From: Strigops habroptila
Taxonomy: Eukaryota; Chordata; Aves; Psittaciformes; Psittacidae
NCBI RefSeq assembly: GCF_004027225.2
Contig: NC_044278.2
Location: 9,486,001-9,550,000 of the forward strand
Reading direction: 5' to 3'
Length of the DNA: 64,000 nt
Positions 42,735 through 54,700 of the stretch are shown one piece after another. Numbering within the stretch: position 1 is the stretch's first letter; each line of letters opens with the position of its first letter. The translations under genes and the position numbers were made by a program. The notes below the pieces were generated by a model. It had not been told where the DNA came from. It made no database searches and worked only from the letters and a program-made list of their open reading frames with translations.

Positions 42735-45700
42735 GTAAGGCTTTATCTGTCCAGATTTTCTGTCTCCCACACTAGGTGTTGATTCTGAAGGGTGCCAAAC
42801 TCGACAGTTAGTTGCTTGCCTGCTGTCTTCATTTCTGAGGCAAGATTGGGTGAAATCTCATGAAAGCTGAATTTCTAATGAGATTTCTAGGTTTCTATTG
42901 CAGCATGTTATCAGGGATTTCAGCTGGTAGCCTAATTCTTCAAGGCGCTTGTCCTCTTCTTCTTCAGATGTCCTGAATAGTTGCTCCCGATCTGGAATTC
43001 CAGATGTAAGACTAGTTGTAATTGCCAGCATTTAATCTAAGAAAAGGTCCTTGCCTCTCTTCCTGTCCAGTGGGCTTGGCTTGAGAGAAAGAAGACAGAA
43101 ACCACACAACAGTTGCCTCTAAGAAAGATGTGTATAGGAACTAGAGAGAGAGGCAGATAGTATTCGAATTCATTCATCGGTCTGTCACCTCAGCTAAAGA
43201 TACTTCTCTATAGTCCATGATTTAAAATAACATGTCTCATTAGCACATGCAGGCTGGAACCACACTTTCTATTTTATGAGATATTCCAGCTCTCAATTTT
43301 TTTTCCCCATTATGAAATGAAGTCAAACGGAATAAAATCATCAATGGAACTATCTGCTTAATAAAAGTAACTCGAAGTGAGCCACAACAGACATGTTTCA
43401 TCACAGTACTTAGCTAGATCCTATTTTATAGTCTGCCTTCCTCAACAAAATGCAAGATGCCAAAGTGAAAACTAATTTCCAAAGGGAAAACTGTAAGGCT
43501 TTCTTTTCTGCAAAGGAGGAAATATTCTGGTACCATGAAGGGGCTTGTAAGAAAGGTTTGTTTTCTCTGTGGAAATGTTTTGGTGACAAGTAGGTATAAT
43601 TCTGTGAGAACTTTCATTTTCAACCATGTTGTGCACCGGCAAATCATTCCATCAGAATCTGTTCAGTGAGCTATTATAGTGAACACTTCTCTGAAGGTTT
43701 ATAAAGCAGAGCCACAAAGGAGGGAACAGAGGGAAGCCATGCACAGGAAGATGCTCATATGACAGCCGTAAGTACAGGGAACAGAAGCAGTGTGTAGTTA
43801 AGTGAGGCTCAGAGTTGCCAATGTTTTAGGTTTTACTGAGAGTCTGTTTTCTAGCAGCCCTCCAGCTCTGATGGATTCCTAGTTTGTGCCTGCTTCTGAG
43901 TCTCCTGTCCAAGTCAGGCTGCCTAACCTTCAAGCAGCCCCATTCTGCTTGGCAAATGCTGCCTAGTTTTGAAAACAGGCCAAATTGGTGCAATGAATCT
44001 CTGTGAAACCAAAAAGTATCTTCCTTACCAAAGAGTCTTCCTTTAGCTACTCAGCAAAGGAAAAGCTCAAAGGAAAGTGCATACGGAGTGGATGTGACTG
44101 GGTAAATAAGAACAAACCCAAATGTTCTTAACAGTCCCCAGTATATCGCAGTCCTGCTTCCTTTCTCCATAATAAACCCTTAAATGACCTTGTTGCTGTG
44201 GTTTTGTGCATTTGTTTTGGTCTGGTAAAGGGAATGCCAGTAGGTGTAGAAATGGCTGTCCCACAAAGAGCTTATTCTGTGTCTTCTACCACCACATCCG
44301 TGCTGGTGCTGAAGACATCTTCGATAAATTCCTTGGCTCTTCAGAAGCTGCATTCACTCACTCATGTTCTGTCTTCTTTTATGCCTTCCCTTCTGTAGGA
44401 AGGTTTTATCTTCCAATGGCATGATTAGAGAGCTAATTATGGGTAGCAACAGTTAGCACCATATGTCACACGCCCCTTGTTCTTATATCCCTGCCCCAGT
44501 GATGAGGAGTACATGTAGAAAGAAGTGATTAGTGGCACTTCCGTAACAGGTTTTTGAGAGTACATACTCTCTTAAAGATTTCATGGCAACTGCTGTAGCC
44601 TGTAGGTGATGATGGCACAACTAAATGAGACCAAGATGGATTCTCCCAGGATACTAGAGGTGGCAGAAAGCCCCTTAGAGAGAACATAACATGAGCAATG
44701 CATACAGAGGCACTCTTAGATCTCCGTTTGAGCTGACCCACAGTGATTGTTTACTTTCAACACAGAAAGTCTACTTTTTGTGTCTAAAAGCTCTTGGAGG
44801 TGGACAACTTTCCCTACCACTCATACTGTTTGCCTGTTGGAGAAACCATTATATGTCTTGCTGAACACTTCGAGCTTATTGGACTGCTCTAAGCAGTTAC
44901 CATTAACTTTTTTAAGGAAGTATTAAAACTCTGCTCATCTTCAAGTTCAGTGTTAGTCAATTGCTATTCATTTGTTAATTGATTTTAGGCAAGCACTTGT
45001 CCTTTTTTACCATTGTATGGTCTTCGTTTCTGTATGGTCTTCATTGTATGGTTTCTTCGTGAAGAAGTGAATCTATCTGTCACCTCCCAGGGCTTGGGGA
45101 CATATTTCAACACGCTTGAGCGTTTTGTCTGACAGGTCAAGTTTTGACAGAAAGGTGCCCAAAAGGGCTTTTAATGAAGCACTTGTCAATGGCATTTTCT
45201 AAAGGGAAGAGTGTTGTTTAGATGCTGCAGAAGATGTTAAGCTAGTAGGACACAGGAGTTATGGAACTGGATCACAGAATGGGTTAGAAGGGACCTTAAT
45301 GCTCATCTAGTTCCCTGCCCATGGCAAGGGGTTGGACACCTTCCACTAGACCAGGTTGCTCCAAGCCCCGTCCAACCTGGCCTTGAACACTGCCAGGGAT
45401 GGGGCAGCCACAGCTTCTCTGGGCACCCTGTGCCCGTACCTCACCACACAATAAAATATTTCTTCCTTATGTTTTTGCTTTCTTTTGCTTTGGTCTTTGG
45501 TAATAACAAAAGACTGTAGTAATTATGTTTGACTTTGGCAATTATGCTTGATCATTCACTTTAGCCAAGCTGTTAATGCTTTAATACTCTTGTTCTGTAC
45601 CTGCAAATAGCCCAATTGGGGTTTTAATTCTAGCTTCAGGTGGAGTTTCATTTTCTGATCTCGGTTTTTCAAACCTCCCATTTGTTTCTGAAATTCATTT

Positions 45701-48700
45701 TCTTGCCTGCAAACAATGAGATTTAGTAGAATATGGTGAGGAAAGAGAAAAAAAAAACAAACCCAAACTAGAAGAAATTAAAGCAAAAATTGAAACTGAA
45801 TGAGCATTAGGATGCAAAAAAAGACAGTAAACAGCCTTCCTATCCCACTCTGCAGAGGTAGTTATGGATGGATAAGTAATGAGGAATATGCTCCTGAAAT
45901 TTAACAATAGTGGAATCTCCTTTTCACTTTGGTAAATGTATAAGGATCTTTGGGAAACATTTAAATGTCCTTTACTAACATGGTTCCTTCCACTTCCTCC
46001 TATTGAATCTCCTTGTTCGGATTTTGACCATGTCCTTACACACCTTTTATTTCTCAGTTGTATGTGAAGGTTCAGATTCATCTCAACACCTAGTGCCCAA
46101 TGAGACCAGCTTTGGAAAGATACTTTCTCACCATCTAGGAGTAGACTTTCCTTTGAACTTCAGATATGAAGACACAGTATGAATACTTTTAACATATAAT
46201 GTAGGCATCTAAATGCTGCCACATACACCCACAACCTGGCTAATGCACTCCTTATCTCTGATTCTTGAAGTCTTGTTAGCTCTTGGAACGGAACATATCC
46301 TGGATCTGAGAACGGCTAGTATATGCAGGGGAATACTTTATCTGCATTAAGTAGATAAAGAATGAGACTGTAGCTGGTTGATAGTGAATTTTATCCATGT
46401 AATGAACTCTTTCCCTTCCATCCAATGGTATTGGCATGGATATATCAATTAATGCTCAGCAGTCTTGAGTAGTGGCCCTTCAGTGTTTACCAGATGATGT
46501 TTATCAGCTGATGTTTACCAGCTCTGTCTCATGGCAAGTTGGTTGTTAACACACCAGAAACAAGAAGTTTTATTCCTAGTGCAGCACAGGCACAGATGTT
46601 TCAGGATGCTTGAAGTTGCTTGTCTGTTTCCCACTGGAGACAAGGATTGCAGTCACCTGTAATATGAAGTGTCTTTCTTGGAACTGACAGGTAGAACGGC
46701 GACATTATCTGGTTTCCAAAGCAGTGGAGGAGGTGCAGAAAATCATCCAGCAACTGACTGCAGAAATCAGCTGTAAGGCCACACGCTTCCAGGCTATCTC
46801 CAACTCTGGCATTCACAATGAGAATATTAAGGTATGAACAAGAGCTCTAATATGCTCTTTGGCAGCTTGTAGGAATCAGTAAATGATTTCTCCATTGGGT
46901 GTTTGTATGGACAGGTACCTCATCCAAAATGCCACTATTCAGATATTGCGCATTGATGGTTCTCTGTGAAGTTCTAGTGACTTGACTGGGTTATAGGACA
47001 TCTTACAACTAGAGGAACATCAGAGAGGGATGGGTAAATCAGGCAGAGCCTCTTTTTACAGCCACTGCTTTTACGAAGAATGTCTATTGCCAAAGCTGTC
47101 AATCTGCAAACAGGAGCCAAAGCTCTTTGGGAGACAGAAAGAAAAACTTGTACAGCAGTAGCAGCAGAAGAAAAACCACTCATGTATGTCTTCCTGAGCT
47201 ATGAGTCACATTTTTCACAGGTGGAAAACCTGTCAACACACTAAAAAAAAGAGGGAAAAAAATTCCTTCTTCTGCTTTGAACATTAGAAAGCTCCTTCAG
47301 AGAAATATGGGTTTTCTTAGTCATGCATCCAAAGTTCTGTTTTACTGGAAAGAAATATGCTGGTTAGTGGGAGAAGTTAAATGCCTCCCCATTTTAGCCC
47401 ATTGAATACCAAAATGATTATGTCCTGTCCCAGCTGTGACAGGAGAAGGCTGGTTATTTCTTGTGACTACTTAATGCAAGTGCAAGGATCTTAAGGTCCT
47501 TTCCAACCCTAACTATTCTATGATATAAGAAACAATCATAGCAATGGCAACTTCAGATGCAAATTATTGTTTTCATCTGAACCAGTTTACATACTCTTGC
47601 TCTGTTAACCGTTATACTAAAATGCAGCTTGTTATGGATCAAAACACAGCACACATGTAAAAGCATGAGGCAGCTTTTGCAGCTGCCTAGGATTAAAAGG
47701 GAAGAACTCTGTGTATCAAGCTGCTGGAAGGGTACAGAGGTAGAGGCAGGATAAAATCATCCAGTCTGAAACGCTGCTCTGGGACAAACACATTCAGGTT
47801 TATATGTTTTCTGGAACTTAATGTATCCCAGGGCATGCAGTCCTGCCAATAGGCATGACCACAGTGACACAAAATGGTGCCACATCCTGGTCCATGTGTT
47901 CCTTAGCACCACAGTCTGCCATCCACCTCATACTTAAACAAACCTGCTTGGCTAGAGAGGTCTAACAGGGTGAACAAAACCAAGGGGATCTATTCTGAGC
48001 AGTAATGTGGTATTATGACAGGCTGACCTGAACAACTTCTGTTTAAAAGAAATCCTCAAAATGTATTAAAAAGTGTCAGATTTGTTATTCAACTGAACTC
48101 AGTGCTATAAATCTGTGGAAGTCACACTAGGAGGGCCTGGGTAACTGTCTTGTAGCTACAGGGCAGCAAAGAATGGTTTAATGATGAAGTTGTTTTGGCT
48201 TGGGCTGCTCTGCTTCCACAAAATAGGATCTTTAATATTATTGCTGGCATAACCTAGAGGAGACTTGTTTCAAGGGAAAGCTAATGTATTAACTATTCTC
48301 TGTTTATTTTTGCACCACCTTTTTTCTGTCACAGTTATAGCGACTTTTCAGAACGTTCTGCTTCTGGTTAAAAAGAATTAACATGGTGAAGGGTCTAGAT
48401 TTGTTGAGAAGCTACAAACTTCCTTCAAAATCTGCAAGGCTGGATGGGGAACATAAAGAAAAGTGGTTATAGATAGTCAATGCTTTTCTGTAACCTGGGA
48501 GACAAAAAGTCAAAATCTTTAATAAAAGAACTTGAAATAAAATTAGAATAGAATCTTTTTAAAACTTTAAAGTGGTTGGTTTAGTTGTGAAGCACCTTTT
48601 TTGCAGCCGTCAACTTTGCAGGGCTGATGCAAAAGCTGTGGAGGCTTCAGTGAGTTGGAATGAGCAGGTTATTGTCCGGGGTAATTACTAGTACAACACT

Positions 48701-51700
48701 GCCCAAAGGCATTGCCAAGTGTTTAACTCTGTAATCATGGTGGGGGCGAGGGGGAGTGGATTTTCCTTTAACAAATAGGCTGGAAGGAAGCTTGCAGCTT
48801 TGCTCTGTGAATGAATGACCTGGCACATGCCTTCTCTCTGTTCTTCTTGTTTTCCTTCCTGCTTCTCTCAGGACCAGCCAGCTTTACTGGCCAAGTGGTC
48901 AGCTATGCTTCAGGGGAAGCGCCCATTCCACCCATCCATGCAGGTACAAAGCCTCCCTGGGTGCCTGCAGGTCCCTGTGCCTGCTTCCTCCTCACCTACC
49001 CTCTTCTTCACCCACCTAACTGATCCTCCCATGGCTATTTCATCCTCTCCACAAGAGACTTGCTTTTTTGCTCTTCCTTCATTTCTAACCTAATGCTTCT
49101 GTCTTCCTGGGATATTCTGGCCAGGACTGAAAGAATGAGATTGTATTTCATTTGCCCAGCATAATGCACACAGGTTTTTAATACAACAGAATTGGTCCTA
49201 AGTAAGTTACACACCCCAGAATCTGAGGCTCTTGTTCAAGCCTGTGACTTGCTGGGGCCCATGGTCTGCGCATGGCGTGTAAGACCATCGTGTGACAGAG
49301 CATAGGTGTGAGACTGAGATTTGTTCGCACCAAGAGGACACCGGCTGCCCAGCCTTGTGATTTCTGGTGTTTCCTGGTAAGCCCCATGTGGAGGAGCCTT
49401 GTGACTCACAGAACACCTGCAGCTCTTCCCTCTAAAATCTGTTGGGTGCCAGTACATACAAGTCAGCATGTTGGTATGAGAAGGAATGGTGGTTTTATCT
49501 GCAAATGTGGCTGAGGCAGTGAGATGAGCAGTAAGTGTATGACAGCCACTATATTTTTCCCTTATGGAGCCTAGCACTTTGTTCCTGAGCTGCTCACAGG
49601 ATTTCTCAGCCCCACCAAACCTACTTGTGCATGTCAGCCTGGTCTACAATGTCATTCTCCCAGTGCCATCCTGCCTTTAGGTGATTTACATTTGACAAAA
49701 GAAGGGCTTTCTCGTGTTTTCTTTGCCATTTCTGTGCTTCTTGCTGGCCATCTTTTGTATGTCCAATCCATTGCCAAAGAGCAAAGAAGACCGGCTGCTC
49801 CCTGTGGGCAAGAGAGCCAGGAGGTGAGCATGATAACATGGAAGCACCTAACAGCATGGTCCCTGAGCAAGGCAGAACTAGAGAGGGTAGCTGGGGTGAG
49901 CCAAGAGTATGGATCGTCCAGCAGGTCTGTGCTGATAAGGCAGGTCTGAGGTGACGTCAAGCCAGGAGCACTCATCGGGGTCAGGATCAGGCCCAACGAT
50001 GGTAACCAGGGTCAGATGCAGTCTATTGATCGCCAGGCAAATCCACAGTGGCCAAGTAGGTCTGAGGCTTCAGACCTACCATCCCTTCAGGCTGCGAAGG
50101 CAGCCTGCAGGTAGGACAACAAGGTCTATAGCCAGACTATGGTAGGCATAGCTGTCACACAGTTGAAGATCAGCACTCCTATGGCATAGCCTGGGGCTGA
50201 GCTGAAATGAGGGCCCCAGGCTCAGGGGCAGAAGGTGTGAGTAGAAGTCCCAGAAAGGCTACTTAGGGCCACTAAAGCCTGTTAGTGCCCTCAAGTAATG
50301 GCACTGGTACCTCTGTGGTAATATTTTAACTCAGCTGAGCTACCAGGAAAGCTACCAGAATGCTTTGGCTTATTACAGGAGAGTGACAAAGTGTTTGTTC
50401 ACCTCGGGTGTATCCACCTTGCAGCAACAACTGTCACTTCACATCCTGCTCATGCAGCAGCTTCACTTTATTAATGACAGTGTAAGTTAGGCTTGGTAGC
50501 AAGTGGAGGTGAAAAGCTTCAGAGTCAACGTGGTAAAAATCTGAAGGAGTTTGGACACCCTCTATGGAGCCACAGTTGTCAGATGGTTCCAAACTAGTGT
50601 TTGGAGATGTCTGGCTGTGACCTGGGTGAGTGTGAGGTTTCATGGTATTTGTGTTGCCTTATTCGCTCTTCACAAATACTGGTTCAGCACTGGTTTCACT
50701 GGAAAATGGTCATTCCCAAAGTGAGGCCAATTAAGTGGCTTGCAAATAAGCCTATTTGAGGGTTTTTCATTAGTTACCACTTCCATTCTTGCACTGTTTG
50801 TGGCTTCCACTCACCAGGAGATTGTTTCATACTGTAGCTGGCTGCGACCTGGGTTTATTTCTGACTGCCACTGCCTGTGTGGGCTCAGGTGTGTCACTTG
50901 CCTCACGTCTCTGTCTCTTAAAGGACAGCCATACATAGGGAAACACTTGTAAAATGAATGGGCCATATGCTTATTTTCTAGTGTCTGTAGTGGATTTTGA
51001 AAGAGATCAGAAAAGTGCACTTCTTGCCATAGTTATTACTGCTGTTGAGATCTAGGTTTATCTCTAGTAACAATTCTGAGGCAGTAATTTGCACTATTTT
51101 GTTTCCCTTTGCTGGATCACAAAACATGCTCTGTGATGCTTTCCTGCTCCTTGGAAGCTGCTAGTTACTACATCTCATGCAATTGCAGACTAGGAATAAC
51201 AAGGAATAGGGGAAACCATGGCAGGTGTGGTGACAAATCAGTGCGCTCTCATCTTTTATGGGCCATGGCTGTCACATCAGACTCCTAAGACAATTTCCTT
51301 TTAGTCTGTGTACCTCCAAATAACCCTCAGACAGGCACAGAACAGGTCCTGGCTGTATTCAACTGCTCCCATCATACTATGGCTTTTCCACCTCTCCAAA
51401 GCCCCCAGTTTTACCTATTACTTCCTTAAGTCTCTTTCCCCTACTTCAGGCTTACGGATTCGCCCTTGTCTCCCCTCTCAATGTCTCTGCACTCTCCTAG
51501 GTCTTAGCACCCAGCCAGTTCCTCATCACAGTCCCTCTGCGTGGCCTGACCGGGTACAGGGAATGCCAGGTACGGCACTGGCGTTATTACACCGTGCATG
51601 GAGCCAAGCTCCTCTCCACCGTGCGGGACCCTGAGGAACTGCATCAGTGGCTGGAGGTGGAGCAGTTCTCCAAAAGCCTTCAGCAGTGGCATGAAACGGA

Positions 51701-54700
51701 TGTGAACATCGAAGGTGATCTGGTTCCAGCCAAAGTCCTTATCGTCTTCCGGGAGCTGGTGGAGAAATCGATTATCTCCTGTAACCTCTCCAGTGAGTTT
51801 AGTGGGGACAGGTATAAGGGGAACTAGATGTCTTCTGCAGTTGATAGAGGGAAACCATCACACTCACAGTGTTTGTTTGGCTCACATGATCAGAAGTTGA
51901 GAAACAGCAAGCACCTACAAAATAAGGCAGCAGTGATGTATATATAGACCTGCACTGAAGATAGAATTAAGTGGTTCTTGGGCTCTTCATACCCAGGCTG
52001 TTTCTCATTTCTTAGGAATGTGGGTATGGTCTCCAGCAACATCACCCTCACAGTTCAACCAAGATGCAGCCCAGATTTTCAGAACATTAAGGAATTTGGG
52101 AAAAATCTTTTCCTACTGCAGTACCTGTAATATATCTAGACCATCGAGGAAGGTAGTATAGGAAAATTGGATACAGGGAAGATGCATAAGTATGAGTAGA
52201 AAGTGTGTGAAGATGTGTATAGGGCACATAATGCTCTGGGGAAACCTTAGCTGTCCACAGCCTTCCAGCGTAGGGTAGTGGGAACTAAGTAGAAGGATTT
52301 CTACTTAAACAAAGTCTATTGGACAAGTGCTCTTTTCCTCAGTGTCCAGGCTACTCTGGTCCTGCTCAGCAGAACTGGACTCAGGAAGTTTGCTTTCAGT
52401 AGTGGTGCTGATCCCTCTGTGAGAAATCCAAAGTGCTTGTTTATTTCCTCTATTTAGAGTGGAAGTGTTGATAACTGCCATAATGAAATCAGCAGTGCAT
52501 GCAGCATGCCTTCATAGCTACAACATCTGTAGCTGATGCTGCCTGACAAGTGATCCTCATGCTTAATAGCACCCTAGAGGCGTATTATAGACTTCAGCTA
52601 ATGACCGTTTGGCTTGGTCCAAGCTAAATAGCCTATGTCCATCTTTTTGCATTGAGATACTGTGAAATGATCAAATCCAGACTGTGGTGCCTCTTCTCAC
52701 AGCACATTTCCAGGATGACTTTCCTCATCAGCAGCCTAATATGGGTCTTCTGTATTCCAGAGAAATAGGAGCCGTTTCCACTAATCTGATTGCACTCTGA
52801 ATTTTAGTCACAAGAGAAAGCATGTTAAAGTCAAGCTCAGCTTAGATCACTGCATTCTTCCAGGAAATACTTGTTCTCATAGAAATTGAAAAGTTGATGG
52901 GAATGAAATATCACCATTGAGGCTCACAAAGAAGACCAGATGGAATGGGCTTGCGTCTGAGGCTCTACTTCTCTGAAAGTCATTGTGTTGAAGTGAAAAC
53001 CTGACCTCGTGTCCAGGAGTAGTACATCAAGTGTGGAGCCAGGAGAGTTACTTCCAAGGGACCCAGGGAGTGATGTTTGGGCTGATGACACTGATGCCTT
53101 CTTTTGTAAGGCCAGCTGAAAGGAGATGAGCTAAGACGAAGTCAGGAGGAGTCATTACCATTTTTGTTTGTTTCAGTGAAAAATGAACTTACTCCATTCC
53201 GCAGTACAGGAAAAGATACAGAAAAAATTCCCCTGATTTCATTGCTTCCCTGTTTTTAAGTCTTTGAGCACCAGCAAAACCAGTTTTTGAGGTGTGTCAC
53301 TTTTCATTGGTGGAAAAACAGGCAACACAATTGCAATGGTTTTGGAAATGCTGTGAACATATTTACATGCTGACAAAGTGGTTGCTCTAATCCCTTTAAG
53401 CTGTCAGGGATCCCTGCTGAGGGCTTGGGAGCAGAACAGTTCCTGTTTTGGTGCCAGGCTTGGCTCAGCAGGGAAATAACATGCAGGTTTTACTGCAGGT
53501 TATAAAGTTCTGGTTGGGATGGACTCCACTGCTTAGAAAGTAATTCACCCCGTGCTTCTGGGTAAGGTGCTAAATTGCTATTGGTAGTAGGCAGGTGTTT
53601 CCACTGTGAGGGCAGAAAGGTTGCCATCCCAAATGGTCATCACTGTACCTTCAAGTCTGTTATGTGGGCTTTTTCTCCTTAGCCCATGTCAATCAAAATG
53701 AGGTGGGTTAACATGCTACTGTTTAAACTGGTTATAGTAAACGTGCTCTGTCTTTTACTTCAGTGGGTTAGAGCACAATCACACAATTGGCTCAGATGGC
53801 AAAGCTGAAGGAACAGTGACCCTGCTAGAGTGACAAGGAAAGCTGGGGACAGAAACTTCTTCCATGAACTCAACTGGACCAACAGGAGACATTTCACTAA
53901 GAAGTTCATTAGTTGCAGGTTTCACTCCTTTCTGCTCTCTTAGAGCGTGTTGTTCCTAGAGATGAGCCACTTTCACCGAGGAAACTTCTTTCCTTCATAT
54001 CACCATGGAATGAACTCTTTTTGACACTCAGCAGTCCCTGTGAGGCAAGCAGCCCTTTTTGTATGACTGCTCAGCACAATGGGCCATAAATTCAGGCAAA
54101 TTCTTGTCTTTTGGGCAAGTGCATCTCCAGAAACAAGACTTACAGATACCCCACAAAACGTTCTGAACGACCACCAAGGGTAAGTCATTGGGGCTGATTA
54201 CAGATTTTCTGAGTGAATAAGGACATGTTAAAGTCAAGCTCAGCTTAGATCACTGCATTCTTCCAGGAAATACTTGTTCTCATAGAAATTGAAAAGTTGA
54301 TGGGAATGAAATATCACCATTGAGGCTCCATATGAAGCGTTCATCTGGTCCCCTCTAATCTGTGGTAACCTCCTTGTACTGTACCATTAGAAATGTTAGG
54401 TTGCACCAGTTGTTTATCTGTATTTTTAAGAAGATGGTTCTAGGATTTAAGAGGACCCACAGTAGAAAATAAAGCATGGTAACTGAGTGTAAAGCTGAGA
54501 ACTTAGTCATTCCTTCATCTTCTTCCTGTTCTTGTTCCCCAGGGTAGATGGGTAGATTTAGATAATAAGTTTTTCCTTGTGTTCTGTTCATGGCATTGGA
54601 GAGAAAGTGTTCAAACAGACCAATAGAACTGCAAGGCCCTATACAGCCTTTTGCTTGGCTTGTGGAAAAGGATCTTTCAATCTTTATTATCTTCTCTTGC

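Larger units (their letters stand above)
42735..46690 (+). other. MAB21L3: MAB21L3 intron 1 (between coding exons 1 and 2)
   Basis: About 4 kb. Holds a reversed CR1 at 45271-45470, an imperfect tandem of tgtatggtcttc at about 45011-45060 and a triple 14-mer at 46485-46526. Confidence 0.8.
46832..51500 (+). other. MAB21L3: MAB21L3 intron 2
   Basis: About 4.7 kb. Contains a short CR1 tail at 47483-47524, a candidate in-frame cassette exon at 48872-48943, and a GC-richer block at about 49840-50240 with several perfect inverted repeats. The rest is unremarkable. Confidence 0.75.

Noticed and set aside
52821..54328. The 105-bp repeats as LTRs of a retroelement
   Set aside because: No TG...CA termini, no primer-binding site, no polypurine tract and no gag/pol-like sequence in the 1.3 kb between them.
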